DNA from: Endozoicomonas sp. ISHI1
Lineage (GTDB): Bacteria; Pseudomonadota; Gammaproteobacteria; Pseudomonadales; Endozoicomonadaceae
Direction of reading: 5' to 3'
Length of the DNA stretch: 64,000 nt
NCBI RefSeq assembly: GCF_024606225.1
Contig: NZ_JAGRPU010000014.1
Coordinates: 1 to 64,000 of the forward strand
Shown here: piece after piece, positions 18,291 through 29,939 of the stretch
How the letters are laid out: each line of letters begins with the position of its first letter
Numbering within the stretch: the stretch's first letter is position 1
The notes under the pieces: model-generated
The model's input: the letters and a program-made list of their open reading frames with translations, nothing else
The model's database searches: none
What the model was told of the DNA's origin: nothing
Made by a program: the position numbers and the translations under genes

Positions 18291-18955
18291 AATTTAATGA
18301 ACCTGCACTTCTGAAAAACTGGGAAAAACGTTTTGTAGAATTTCTGCAAGACCGGGATTGCGAGGATGCCTCTCACGACATTTCCCACTTTCAGCGGGTC
18401 TGGAAAACGGCACAACAGCTGATGGATGAAGGCCATTTTGACATTAACCGGCTGGTGGTTCTTGCTGCCTGTTATTTTCACGATATTGTTGTGTTGCCAA
18501 AAAACCATCCGGAGCGCTCGAAAGCTTCCACCCTTTCGGCTGAAGAGACTGAAGTTTGCCTGAAATCTCTGGCGTTTCCTGAAGACCTGATCGCTGCCGT
18601 GTGTCATGCAGTAAAAACTCACAGTTATTCCGCTAACATCCCCCCTGAAACTTTGGAAGCTGAAGTGGTTCAGGATGCGGACAGGATGGAAGCCCTTGGG
18701 GCGATTGGCATTGCCCGTTGTTTTTATACGGGTGGCAAGCTGGGCCAGAAACTGTTTGATCCCGAAGACCCTATGGGGAAAAACAGGACACTGAACGATC
18801 GTCAGTACTCACTGGATCATTTTGAAATCAAGCTCTTGCAGATTCAGAAGACCATGAAAACAGAGCCCGGGCGCAACATGGCAGTTCGTCACAGCGACTT
18901 TTTGCAGTCCTTCCGAACTCAGCTGTGTAAGGAGCTTTCAGGCGACTACAGCTAA
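18287..18955 (+). CDS. HD-domain phosphohydrolase
   Basis: A 222-residue protein of the HD superfamily. Metal ligands are visible as SHDISHFQRVW (first His), AACYFHDIV (the HD pair) and VVQDADRMEALGAIGIAR (late Asp), the pattern of the YedJ-like group. These enzymes hydrolyse phosphate esters, often of nucleotides, but the substrate is unknown. It overlaps the phosphoesterase gene by 4 bp, so the pair probably acts on related nucleotides. Confidence 0.8.
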   Translation: MKFNEPALLKNWEKRFVEFLQDRDCEDASHDISHFQRVWKTAQQLMDEGHFDINRLVVLAACYFHDIVVLPKNHPERSKASTLSAEETEVCLKSLAFPEDLIAAVCHAVKTHSYSANIPPETLEAEVVQDADRMEALGAIGIARCFYTGGKLGQKLFDPEDPMGKNRTLNDRQYSLDHFEIKLLQIQKTMKTEPGRNMAVRHSDFLQSFRTQLCKELSGDYS

Positions 18956-19024
18956 ATAAAGTCTTGGTTTTTTTTGTATCTTTGTACTATTAACCTCTTA
19001 GCAATCTGCTTATACTTTCCGGCA

Positions 19025-20940
<1,916 letters not shown>

Positions 20941-20952
20941 AAATAAACGCTG

Positions 20953-20980
20953 GGAGTCAGTCGTCTGGCTGACTCCTTCT
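20953..20980 (+). terminator. Probable terminator after thiC
   Basis: An 8-bp stem (GGAGTCAG 20953-20960 with CTGACTCC 20969-20976) is followed by TTCT. The T-run is short, so termination may be partial. Confidence 0.6.
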
Positions 20981-21054
20981 GACCTGTCGAATATATGACG
21001 TCACCACTGCTTGCTAATCTTTTGGGAGTGCTTTGCTCAATCCAGGAGGTCATA

Positions 21055-24000
21055 GTGGTTCCGTTTTCTCCTCAATCATTTCTGAGTTTCTTTCAATCCC
21101 GTAAAGACGCTGCAGGCCAGTACCCCATCCTTGATAGGGGGCAATTGTCATCGGAAAAAGTCGGTTGGGTTCGGGGGCCGTCTGATAAGTACACTGCTTT
21201 TTGTCGCTCCGTAAAAATTTATTACGAGCGAGAGAACGAACTCATGGATAAGCCGGAGTTGCAGGGTGTTAGTCGTATAGTACAAACGGCCACCGGGTCT
21301 GCAACCCCGCTGTTCAAAAGAGATGTGTCAATCACAAATCCGGCCACGCCAAGAAAAGCCAGTGAGTGGAATGATGAGTTTATAGCGGTAAATCAGGCGA
21401 GTCTGACGGTGTTGCATGAGGCTGAGGTTGAGTTGGTTCAGTTGCTCCTGAACAAAGCGCCAGAGGATGAAATACAGGCAGCAGTTGAAAACCTGATAAC
21501 AATGTTCTGTTTGACCACTAAAAGCAGAGACGGGGGTGACTGGGAAGCCCATTTAAGGGACTTTATGGAATCCGAGAAAGTGGATATCCGGATTCAATGT
21601 GCAAGACACCGGGCTCCTGATGAAGAGAAGCCTTATGACCTGGCCTTGCCCCACGCAAGAGCGAATGCATCAGGGAAAAGAGTCTTCACCTCACCGCATA
21701 CGGGTGATCTGGACCTGCATTTTGGCATGATGGATCGTGCTATTGATTATTTCAAGGCAAACCCACCCAGAGGCGTTCAACATACCAGACAGGATCGGAA
21801 GCAAGCCGGCTTTAGTCATGCACTTGATAATGTCAAGCAGCCTCAACGATTGTCTCCAAATACGCCACCGAAATTAAAAGAGAAGCTGATCGACGAAGCC
21901 TGCCAGTTATTTGTAGCGATTATCGGAGACAGACAATACGGTTTGACCGTTCAGGACATGAAACAGGCTTATCGGGATAAAGTGATGACCGATGAAATGG
22001 TCAACGCCTGTCTGGATAATATGCAGTTTGATGATCCTCAACTCAACGAACTGGGGCGTTTGGTTCAGGAAGGCAAGTTAATGTACGGAGCTTTTGCCAC
22101 AGATGACGTTGACTCTACACCTGTCTTTACCAATCTTGAAGACTTACTGCAGTTCTTGAGGGAGTCTTCGGAATCTACTGACGACAGCAACGAGTCGGAT
22201 GATGAAGATTGGCAAACGTGCCAGAGCTCATTGAGCGATGTGAGCGATGACTTTGTTGGCCCACAGCTACCGGTAGCAGCAGCAACAGCAGAGCAGCTTG
22301 AAGCCTTTAAAAAAGCTCAGGCATTCAACCCGGATGTAAAAGATGCAGACCTTGCGGTGGCTGTTGATCTTTTAAATACCGATGAAGAGCTGGCACGTGG
22401 AGTTCTGAATAGAAGTCCTCTTCGGCAGGATTACATCCGTGAGTTTTCCGGGTTAATTGTGGTAACGGCCAAAACCGGGGTTCCATCAATGGAAGGAGCC
22501 TCTGTCGCTGAGCAGGCAGCTCAGCAGACAGCTCAGCAGACAGCAATGACACCTCCTGCCATTCCGGAAAAACCGTCCGTAGCTTCTGCTGCGATCGCTA
22601 TGCCATTAGAGCAGGCTTCATGGCCATTGTCGGGAATGGACGACACTCAACAACAATTCCTGACTATGAAGGCCCGGTGGGATAGTCTGCAGCCATCCCG
22701 CCAGCAACCCGACCGGCTTGTTAGTGAGCAGTTTAATCAGCATCCGGTTAATGCAGGCTCCTTTGAGAATGCTGAAAGTGATCTGGAAGAACAGCATCGA
22801 CAGTTGCTAAATGAGATGCAACAGAATATGGACGCAGAAACATTTGACCTGATCAAGGAAGATATGGATCGGGCTCATAACTGCTCCAGAATTAAACTTG
22901 AATACCAGTTCGGACGGATTGATAAGGATGAAGCCAAACGGCAGATAACCGAAAGAAGTTTTGGCGGTGAAAGAGCAGGTCACCTTGCCGAGCTGGATAG
23001 ACTGACACCTCATAAGCAGACGCTGATTTCAGCCGATGAAGAAGTTGAATTTGAACTGCTTAACAGCGTTGTGTCTGAACTGTATAAAAGACAGGCTGCG
23101 GGTAACTCAAATTGTCAGGGCTTTGCCAACTCTCTGGAGCACTTTGCCAGAGGCAGGGGTTATAACCAGGTTCATGGCATTTCAACGCCGATAGAGCTTG
23201 CTTTTGATGCCAGTCAGACGACACCTATTGTGGGTTGGGTTCAGGTTGATGGTCTTGAGGAAAAGCAGCATCACCATGAGTTTCAGAATCGTGTGGGTGA
23301 ATTTTTCGAAGCCATCAAAAAGGGTCAGCAAAGACAGCCAGGTGCGGCCAAAAGACCATTAGCCGAGGCTTTTGATAGTGACCGATACGTTGTCCTTAAA
23401 TCGGGTACCAGTGGTGGTGCAGGCCACTATACCTTTGTGCAAAGACTGAAGTCATCCGGGCGATTTATCGTAGTGGATGCGCAAAACAGGCAGATGTTTC
23501 CTGTACTCAATCCCGATGGCACACCGACGGATGAAGCCAGGGCGTACTTCAACAATGTCTCCGTCCAGGCGTACTCCCCAGAGTTTTTGAGTGATGAGCA
23601 CTATGACAGGGAGATTGACAGCACTAACCTCTGTCTGGCTAATGATCGAAATTATGGCCATCTGATCGGGGTCTTTGAGCATCTGGAAAGAGTGCCTGAA
23701 CAATGCCAGAAAAGTATTGAAGAGGCCGCTGACTGGTTATCCACAAATGTGAACGGAGCACCTGCCAGAGATGAAATTATCAAAGGGTTGGAAAAAGCTC
23801 CCGGGCGTGAGCTATGGTCTTCGCTGTGGGATGGGACCTATCAGCTCAAAAGACCCAGTGAAGTCGAGCCTTTGAAGCAACGTTTTGACGTCTTCGATCC
23901 AAAGAAAGGGCAAGACTGGTGTCGCTATCTGATCAAGAATCTGGGGCGTCTGACCGCTGAGCAAAGAAGTACACGTCGAACGGCTTATGAAACGTTTCAA

Positions 24001-25569
24001 CAACTCAGAAACAGCGATACACAGATTGATCAGGCGATGAAAGATGTTCAGGAAACCAACTTTAATGCTGCGTTTCCGACAGAGCGGGAGTGGGATGAGT
24101 TCTGTGGTCCTGATATAGATATGAATGTAAAGGCTAATATTGACAGGGCTGAGCAACAGGTGATCAATGCTCAACCGATTAGTAAACCGGCTGCAATGAA
24201 ACAACTAATGGATGACTTATGGAAGTTATCTCCAGCTGCATCACAAAGTCGAAAGCAGGCTGCTCAGGAACTGGTACAGATTCGACCTGAACTCCAATTG
24301 AGTCCGGTGGAGGTAGAAGCGAATCTATCCAGATGTTTCTCTGAAGCGGGTTGGGATTTCCTCTGGGGAGGGTTGAACCTGAAGCGCAGCCAGATGAGTT
24401 CTCTGCAGATGAGAATGGACGAAGCGAAAGTCTCCAGACCCAATGAAATGAAAGCATTGATGGTTGAGGTGTTAAGGCTTTCTGATCGTGCTGCCAGAGA
24501 TATAAAGCTTGCCTCGCAGGAACTGGCTGAGATACGACGCGATTTAGGTCTTGGAGCTGAAGAGATCGAAAGAAACTTGAAACGGGCATTCCCGGGTGAT
24601 GACTGGAAAATACAAAATCGTGCTCTCAGGGGGAGGGCTAGAGAAGTCAAAGACGATATCAAGCTGAACCTGATGGATCGTGGTCGTCAGGTCATGACCT
24701 GGGGGCAAGATGTGCAGGGGCCAGTAGTTGAAGCCAAAGCACCGGAAGCAGTGCAGGCCGTACCAGAACCTGTGCTGGTTCGCGAGTCAAAAAGATTGGA
24801 GAAATCAGAAAACATTGGGGAAGTGCTGGCGCACATCAAGCCTGGCGAACCTGTTGTGGTCTGCTTTGATTTGGATGAAACGCTCATCGCCAAAGATATA
24901 GTGGCTGGTGGTCGTCAAGAGAGGCGTATGGTCAATCCTGATACGGCCAAAATCATTCAGGACATTCGAACAAAGGCGGGTCCGGGTAATGCCAAAATTA
25001 TCCTGCTTACCGCCAATGAAGAAGACTCTTTGAGAGAAAAACTTGAAAAAACGCAACTCGACAGACATCTGTTTGATGATGCAATCACGATCAAAGTCCA
25101 AACGGGGCCACTGAAAACCAAGGGTCAGGGCCTGCATCACTACCTCGACACATCCGGGCACCCGGCACAGCACGTCGTTATGGTAGACGACGTGCAGGGC
25201 ATGTTGGATTCTGTTGAAAAGGCCGCTGATCAACGTGGCATACCCTATACAACATTCCACTTTTATGGCGCTAAACCGATGACCTACAGGGTGGATTTTG
25301 CTGCTATTAAAGACACGTTCATGTCTGAAGATGGAGAAGGTCCTGATATCAGTTTTGAGCGATTTACTGAGTTGCAGGTGCTGTCCGATGATAAGGGTTG
25401 GAATTCTGAAGAATTGAAAGCGATCTATATAAACGAATCGCCTCTAATGAGAGGTAAGTTTGATAGTTTGAAAGTGTTCAACGCCAGTTTTGACTGGCGA
25501 AACTATAAATTACCCAGAGACTACCAGCCTCCCCGGCATTTGGGGAGACCAGTGATTGGTGTTAAATAA
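21055..25569 (+). CDS. 1504-residue effector-like protein with possible papain-like site and HAD phosphatase domain
   Basis: A very large cytosolic-type protein without a clear signal peptide. GTG at 21055 is chosen because AGGAGG at 21044-21049 is 5 bases ahead; an ATG at 20995 lacks such a site. Residues about 370-400 are acidic, and about 480-500 are Ala/Gln-rich. Around 687-808, SNCQGFA (Cys687), AGHYTFVQRL (His791) and IVVDAQN (Asp808) are ordered like a papain-like Cys/His/Asp site. Two about 58-residue repeats lie at 1044-1102 and 1127-1185. The C-terminal part is a HAD-type phosphatase: CFDLDETL (Asp1272, Asp1274), ILLTANEE, LKTKGQ and VMVDDVQ (Asp1378). The domain calls are by motif only; the closest known overall homologue is not recognised. 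It may be a host-targeted effector. Confidence 0.7.
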   Translation: MVPFSPQSFLSFFQSRKDAAGQYPILDRGQLSSEKVGWVRGPSDKYTAFCRSVKIYYERENELMDKPELQGVSRIVQTATGSATPLFKRDVSITNPATPRKASEWNDEFIAVNQASLTVLHEAEVELVQLLLNKAPEDEIQAAVENLITMFCLTTKSRDGGDWEAHLRDFMESEKVDIRIQCARHRAPDEEKPYDLALPHARANASGKRVFTSPHTGDLDLHFGMMDRAIDYFKANPPRGVQHTRQDRKQAGFSHALDNVKQPQRLSPNTPPKLKEKLIDEACQLFVAIIGDRQYGLTVQDMKQAYRDKVMTDEMVNACLDNMQFDDPQLNELGRLVQEGKLMYGAFATDDVDSTPVFTNLEDLLQFLRESSESTDDSNESDDEDWQTCQSSLSDVSDDFVGPQLPVAAATAEQLEAFKKAQAFNPDVKDADLAVAVDLLNTDEELARGVLNRSPLRQDYIREFSGLIVVTAKTGVPSMEGASVAEQAAQQTAQQTAMTPPAIPEKPSVASAAIAMPLEQASWPLSGMDDTQQQFLTMKARWDSLQPSRQQPDRLVSEQFNQHPVNAGSFENAESDLEEQHRQLLNEMQQNMDAETFDLIKEDMDRAHNCSRIKLEYQFGRIDKDEAKRQITERSFGGERAGHLAELDRLTPHKQTLISADEEVEFELLNSVVSELYKRQAAGNSNCQGFANSLEHFARGRGYNQVHGISTPIELAFDASQTTPIVGWVQVDGLEEKQHHHEFQNRVGEFFEAIKKGQQRQPGAAKRPLAEAFDSDRYVVLKSGTSGGAGHYTFVQRLKSSGRFIVVDAQNRQMFPVLNPDGTPTDEARAYFNNVSVQAYSPEFLSDEHYDREIDSTNLCLANDRNYGHLIGVFEHLERVPEQCQKSIEEAADWLSTNVNGAPARDEIIKGLEKAPGRELWSSLWDGTYQLKRPSEVEPLKQRFDVFDPKKGQDWCRYLIKNLGRLTAEQRSTRRTAYETFQQLRNSDTQIDQAMKDVQETNFNAAFPTEREWDEFCGPDIDMNVKANIDRAEQQVINAQPISKPAAMKQLMDDLWKLSPAASQSRKQAAQELVQIRPELQLSPVEVEANLSRCFSEAGWDFLWGGLNLKRSQMSSLQMRMDEAKVSRPNEMKALMVEVLRLSDRAARDIKLASQELAEIRRDLGLGAEEIERNLKRAFPGDDWKIQNRALRGRAREVKDDIKLNLMDRGRQVMTWGQDVQGPVVEAKAPEAVQAVPEPVLVRESKRLEKSENIGEVLAHIKPGEPVVVCFDLDETLIAKDIVAGGRQERRMVNPDTAKIIQDIRTKAGPGNAKIILLTANEEDSLREKLEKTQLDRHLFDDAITIKVQTGPLKTKGQGLHHYLDTSGHPAQHVVMVDDVQGMLDSVEKAADQRGIPYTTFHFYGAKPMTYRVDFAAIKDTFMSEDGEGPDISFERFTELQVLSDDKGWNSEELKAIYINESPLMRGKFDSLKVFNASFDWRNYKLPRDYQPPRHLGRPVIGVK

Positions 25570-26622
25570 TCAGACTATCTGGGACAAGGTTTGGATAAGA
25601 GACTCGGTTTGAGCCTTATTGCCCAGATTAATTCTTAAACCGACTCTGCCGCTTTCATCGGCTTTTGGTCGAACCAGAATATGGTGAGCCCTGAGGTGTT
25701 TTTCGATCTCATCCGGATTATTTGGGAATGTCCAGATAAAGTTGGCGACACTGGGCCAGTAATCAATCCCTTTCCTGTTCAGAAAATCTTCAAACATGGG
25801 TTTGGAGACCTCCATCACTTCTTTAACATACAGTTCGGTGTAGCCCGGGTTGGAAAGTGCTGCATCAATTGCAACCACCGCCAGCTGATTAACGTCGTAA
25901 GGGCCACGAACATTCAGCAGTGCTCGTATATTCCCGCTATTACTGATGACATAACCGAGACGAACAGAAGGCAATCCCCAGGTTTTTGAGAAGGTGCGGG
26001 TAATCACCAGGTTTGGGTACTGCTCAACGACATCTGCTACCGTTTCCTGTGTGTATTCAAAATAACATTCATCCACAAGAATGGCGGCTTTGGGTGCTGC
26101 GGCTGCAATTTCAAGAATCTCTTCTCTGGCCACACCAGTACCCGTTGGATTGTTGGGATTGGCCATCACTATAAGCCGGGTTTTGTCGGAAATGGCATCA
26201 AGTACAGCCTGCTTGGGAAAGCCTTGGTCTACAGAATACGAAGGCTCAATGATTTTAAGGTTTTCTACCTTGGCGACCTGTTGATACATGGCGAATGAGG
26301 GGCCGGGAATAATGGCTTCTTCACCTTCACTGCAAGCTGAGCGGATGATCAGATCAATACCCTGATCGGAGCCGTTGGTGATCATCACCTGTGCGGCATC
26401 AACATTGCAGTATCTGGCAATCTTTGTAGTAATGTTCCCGTAGGATGGGTAGCACTGCAGACGATCATCCTGAATGAAATCAATCAACGCCTGCTTTACT
26501 GAAGGGCAGACTGGCAGGGTACGCTCATTAAAGTCCAGCAGCAGGTGGTCATGAGGGGCCCGGCCTTCCAGAGGTGGGGTATAAGCTCCTATTTGGGCAA
26601 TGTGGGATTTAAAAATACTCAT
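25570..26622 (-). CDS. HisC-like class I/II aminotransferase
   Basis: A 350-residue PLP enzyme of the histidinol-phosphate aminotransferase type. ITNGSDQGIDLIIRS, ANPNNPTGTG, VDECYFEY and RTFSKTWGLPSVRLGY (PLP-binding Lys) are in the standard order. The substrate could be histidinol phosphate, another amino acid or a phosphonate; no other his genes are near. Start at the ATG complementary to 26620-26622 rather than an in-frame TTG six bases upstream. It is downstream of a beta-propeller gene on the same strand. A deleted copy of this gene lies at 29940-30212. Confidence 0.85.
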   Translation of the reverse strand: MSIFKSHIAQIGAYTPPLEGRAPHDHLLLDFNERTLPVCPSVKQALIDFIQDDRLQCYPSYGNITTKIARYCNVDAAQVMITNGSDQGIDLIIRSACSEGEEAIIPGPSFAMYQQVAKVENLKIIEPSYSVDQGFPKQAVLDAISDKTRLIVMANPNNPTGTGVAREEILEIAAAAPKAAILVDECYFEYTQETVADVVEQYPNLVITRTFSKTWGLPSVRLGYVISNSGNIRALLNVRGPYDVNQLAVVAIDAALSNPGYTELYVKEVMEVSKPMFEDFLNRKGIDYWPSVANFIWTFPNNPDEIEKHLRAHHILVRPKADESGRVGLRINLGNKAQTESLIQTLSQIV

Positions 26623-26785
26623 GATCAACGTGCCTGCTTGCTCTTGTAGTCCTGATTAGCAGCGCAAGTATATGCAGAGCGTGGCAGACAAGCCAACTTA
26701 AAGCGCGAGGTTCCCCATCCTTTTGCGAAGCAATTAGCAAACTCCGGCCATTTCCTTAAACCGTTTGACTATAGCTGCTGCATCA

Positions 26786-28009
26786 TCATTGGAATATGAT
26801 GCCTTCGAGAGCAGCAGTTAATGAGGCAGCAAAAGTAAGGGCTACAAGAGTCGAAGCATTTTTTACTTCAGTGCCAGACTCAGTGCTGACTTCTGAGCCT
26901 GCTTCGGTAACTGTTGTGGTAACTGCTTCGGTAACTGTTTTGGTAACTGCTCCTGTAACCGTTCTTGAAACGATCTGATACATCATGATCTTGTCATCAC
27001 TCCCCCAGGTTGCCAGCAATTTTCCATCAGGGCTGTATATCGTTCTTGTTGATCCACCGTAAAGGCTGTAAATGTTGATGGGAGTTGGAATATCCTCCTC
27101 TTTTTTATAAACCATGATCTCTCCGTTCAGAAACCCAATGGCCATCTCGATACCGCTTTTGTTGTAAGAAATGCTCGTTACCGAGTCTGGCACGGAAAAC
27201 GAGTATGAGTAGAAGTGCTGCTGCAATAAATCATAAATCATGACAAATGTACTATTGCCTCCAATAGTCAGCTGGGTTCCGTCGGGGTTGTATGCAACGG
27301 CCTGTAACTCGGTATTTAAATCGTTCAACTCTTGTTTCAGGGTAAATGGGGGTATCCCGCTGTATTTTCTTAGTCTGTGATCTTCCGACGAAACGGCCAG
27401 CTCGGCAAGGCTGGGATGGTAGTCAATATCTGTTATTCGGCCTCTCGATTCGGACAGCACTTTCATAAGTCTGAACCTATTTGTCACGTTATAAAGCCTG
27501 ACCTCTGTATCATATCCCCCGGCTGCCAGTTGGGTGCCATTGGGGTTGAAAGTAACAGACTGTATTCTGTCTGTCGCTTCGGGCAGGATCTTCAGAACGT
27601 TGAAAGGGCTTGTACCATTTATGATGTAGACCTTTTTATCATGCCCGCCGATTGCCAGTTCAGTCCGTTTTGGGTTGAAGGCAACGCTTCCTGCCCAGTC
27701 TGTCAAGTGCAGGGTTTTCATGAGTCTGGGTTCTCCCTGGGCAGTCATATCAAAAAATTGTACAGCGCCTGAAAAAGAGCATCCGCCTCCGCCGGAACCA
27801 ATTCCTACTGCCATCAGCCTATTATCTTTATCCCATGAAATACTTAAAACCCTGTGGGGCGGGCAATGTTTTGACAGGGGGGGCGGTAACTGGTTTGGAT
27901 CTACATCAATTTCATGGATTAATTGAGGCTTTTGGACCTGCGCTTGTAAACAGCTTAATGCCAGAAAGATAGCCAAGCTAGCAGTAGCGAGAATCTTCTC
28001 AATGTTCAT
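26786..28009 (-). CDS. Secreted WD40-like beta-propeller protein A, Thr-rich tail
   Basis: A 407-residue protein. An N-terminal signal peptide (MNIEKILATASLAIFLALSC) is followed by about six propeller blades with recurring VxFNPxGTQLAxGGxDxxVxxYN motifs (for example SVTFNPNGTQLAAGGYDTEV). A Thr/Val-rich stretch (TVTGAVTKTVTEAV) then leads to a C-terminal hydrophobic segment ending GIIFQ. The layout suggests export and membrane anchoring with a stalk. It is a paralogue of the proteins at 28495-29862 and 30406-31752, and the most diverged of the three. The function is unknown; propellers usually bind proteins or ligands. Confidence 0.75.
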   Translation of the reverse strand: MNIEKILATASLAIFLALSCLQAQVQKPQLIHEIDVDPNQLPPPLSKHCPPHRVLSISWDKDNRLMAVGIGSGGGGCSFSGAVQFFDMTAQGEPRLMKTLHLTDWAGSVAFNPKRTELAIGGHDKKVYIINGTSPFNVLKILPEATDRIQSVTFNPNGTQLAAGGYDTEVRLYNVTNRFRLMKVLSESRGRITDIDYHPSLAELAVSSEDHRLRKYSGIPPFTLKQELNDLNTELQAVAYNPDGTQLTIGGNSTFVMIYDLLQQHFYSYSFSVPDSVTSISYNKSGIEMAIGFLNGEIMVYKKEEDIPTPINIYSLYGGSTRTIYSPDGKLLATWGSDDKIMMYQIVSRTVTGAVTKTVTEAVTTTVTEAGSEVSTESGTEVKNASTLVALTFAASLTAALEGIIFQ

Positions 28010-28438
28010 TACCCTTCTCCAGAACTCTGTTTTTCAACAACCGCAGTAGGGCAGTCCATTCTCGGACAGCCTCCTGGATCCAGTGCTGTTCATCAGAACT
28101 TTTCACCGGTAATCTGTTGATCCGTATCAATTGCACACCACCTCGCAAATACAAATAGTAATAATTCTCATGTTTAGGTTGGAACACTCCAATTATGGCT
28201 GCCAGCCCGCCTGAATCCCGAGCTGACTGTAGTGTGTGACGATGCTGTAAAAGGCATTGTTGTAATACCTGATGAACGAACCTCTGCGGTGACTGCCACT
28301 CTGGTAGCGATAGATTGCCACCGGCACCAACTGGGTCCACTTTCCGGAGGACATGATGGATAGATCAAGGTGTATAAGATCGGTATTGCAGGAGCGGGGT
28401 GATAAGTCATTAAAAAAGTACAGAATTCGGAGAGCCAT
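27999..28438 (-). pseudogene. Probable frameshifted gene between propeller genes A and B
   Basis: Two overlapping reading frames read as one protein if a single base is gained or lost near GGCGGGCTGG around 28199-28205. The upstream frame (start 28438, MALRILYFFND) runs to SQLGIQAGWQP. The downstream frame continues AAIIGVFQPKHENYYYLYL through IRINRLPVKSSDEQHW to a stop overlapping the start of propeller A. Each part is compositionally ordinary for a protein, and neither alone has a good start and stop. No homologue is recognised. It may be a real frameshift mutation or two chance ORFs. Confidence 0.4.
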
Positions 28439-28494
28439 TTGGCCTATTCAGTTCTCTCATGAGTCTGAATTGGCCAGATAGTTTTCCGAAAATA

Positions 28495-29862
28495 TCATTG
28501 CATTACGATGCTATGAAGAACTGCTGTTAATAGAGTGATTAGGGAAAGGGCTTTAAGCGTCGAAGAATTATCCATTTTTGTGCTGGCTTCAGTACTGGCG
28601 TCTGTTGTATTGACTACTGTCATATTGACTGCTGTTGTATTGACTGCTGTTGTATTGACTGCTGTTGTATTGACTGCTGTTGTATTGACTGCTGTTGCAG
28701 CGATTGCTGTTGTAATCGCTTCAGTCGAGCTGGCTGGAGTTGTAGGTGTAGGTGCTCTTACACCATCGACCCTAAACATCAGGATATCTTCTCTACCGAT
28801 TGACAGCCATTTGCCGTCGGGGCTGAATGCAAGGGCGAATGCTGACCACGGTGGCATTACGTACGGCAGGGAGCCCAGGGCGACTAACGAACTGATTCCC
28901 TCAAAAATATCGACCCTTCCATTTGTAAACCCAACTAGCAGCCGGGTACCTTCTCGGTTGAAGGCAATGCTCGATATCCGTTCCGCTACCGTAAAGGTTT
29001 GCAGGGGATTGCTTTCGTCCGGATCCGTCCCATTATAAAGCCTGATCGTTTTTTGATTATCCGCAGTTGCCAGCACGGTGCCATTGGGGTTGTAGGCAAC
29101 AGCCAATACCTGGCTGCGTGAAACGAACAACTCTTTCAGGCGGTTATACGGGCTGATCCCGCTGTAAATTCTTACCCTATGGCTTTCCTCGCCGACTGCC
29201 AGCTGGCCGTTGATGGGGTGGAAGTCAACGCCTACTATATAACTTCCTGCATCGGACAGGGTTTGCACGTGGGTGAACAGACTTCTCCTGTTTTTAAGAT
29301 AAAGCCTGACTTCTGTATCCTCCCCCCCGACTGCCAGCAGGGTGCCATTGTAGTTAATGGCAACAGTCTCTATATCGCTTGCCCCTTCAGTCAGGGTTTG
29401 CAGGTGGTTGAACGGGCTCACCCCTTCATAAACATTGACCGTATCATCATCCCCTCCGGCTACAAGCCGAGTGCCGTCGGGGCTGAAAGCAACGCTTTCT
29501 ACCCATTCTGTTGCGTGTATGGTACGCAGAAGTCTGGGGATTCCTGAACTCATATCAAAGATTTGCAGGGCTCCTGTACGACCGCAGAGAAAAAGGCCGG
29601 AACCCACTCCCACAGCCATGAGCGTACTGTTTTTATTCCATGCAATACTGAGAGCCCTGTGAGGTCCACAACGTGCTGGCAGGGTGGCAGTGGGCGTTGA
29701 AGTGGGTATTGCCTGTGGCTGGTTCGGATCTATAGCAATTTTATAGAATAATTGAGGAGGTATTTGTGCTCGCTGATTCGAGCCTGACATTTGAGCCTGT
29801 GTAAGGCTTCCTGTCAGAGACATAATCAGACTTGCAATAGCCAGACCTTTTCCAAAGTTCAT
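28495..29862 (-). CDS. Secreted WD40-like beta-propeller protein B with AVNTT repeat tail
   Basis: A 455-residue paralogue of propellers A and C. It has a signal peptide (MNFGKGLAIASLIMSLTGSLTQA), then seven propeller-like blades (SVAFSPDGTRLVAGGDDDTV, NYNGTLLAVGGEDTEV and similar), then about six five-residue repeats of the AVNTT type, and a hydrophobic C-terminus ending SIVMQ. Each repeat contains an NTT sequon. A purine-rich ribosome site (GGAGGAAAA on the minus strand) precedes the start. Closely related to propeller C, it appears to come from a recent duplication. The function is unknown. Confidence 0.78.
   Translation of the reverse strand: MNFGKGLAIASLIMSLTGSLTQAQMSGSNQRAQIPPQLFYKIAIDPNQPQAIPTSTPTATLPARCGPHRALSIAWNKNSTLMAVGVGSGLFLCGRTGALQIFDMSSGIPRLLRTIHATEWVESVAFSPDGTRLVAGGDDDTVNVYEGVSPFNHLQTLTEGASDIETVAINYNGTLLAVGGEDTEVRLYLKNRRSLFTHVQTLSDAGSYIVGVDFHPINGQLAVGEESHRVRIYSGISPYNRLKELFVSRSQVLAVAYNPNGTVLATADNQKTIRLYNGTDPDESNPLQTFTVAERISSIAFNREGTRLLVGFTNGRVDIFEGISSLVALGSLPYVMPPWSAFALAFSPDGKWLSIGREDILMFRVDGVRAPTPTTPASSTEAITTAIAATAVNTTAVNTTAVNTTAVNTTAVNMTVVNTTDASTEASTKMDNSSTLKALSLITLLTAVLHSIVMQ
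28602..28691. repeat. 15-bp tandem repeat (six units) in propeller gene B
   Basis: The unit CTGTTGTATTGACTG is repeated head-to-tail; units 3 to 6 (28632-28691) are identical, and units 1-2 differ slightly. Because the unit is a multiple of three, changes in copy number keep the frame and only lengthen or shorten the AVNTT stalk of the protein. Confidence 0.9.
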
Positions 29863-29939
29863 TATTTTCCTCCAGAATTTCGGCTTTGAATGACTCAGAT
29901 AGTTCCCAGAGCCAGCGTGGCCATGACAAAAAACGGTGA

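Noticed and set aside
28602..28691. CRISPR-like array
   Set aside because: The units are 15 bp, directly adjacent without spacers, and lie in frame within a coding gene; this is a tandem repeat, not a CRISPR array.
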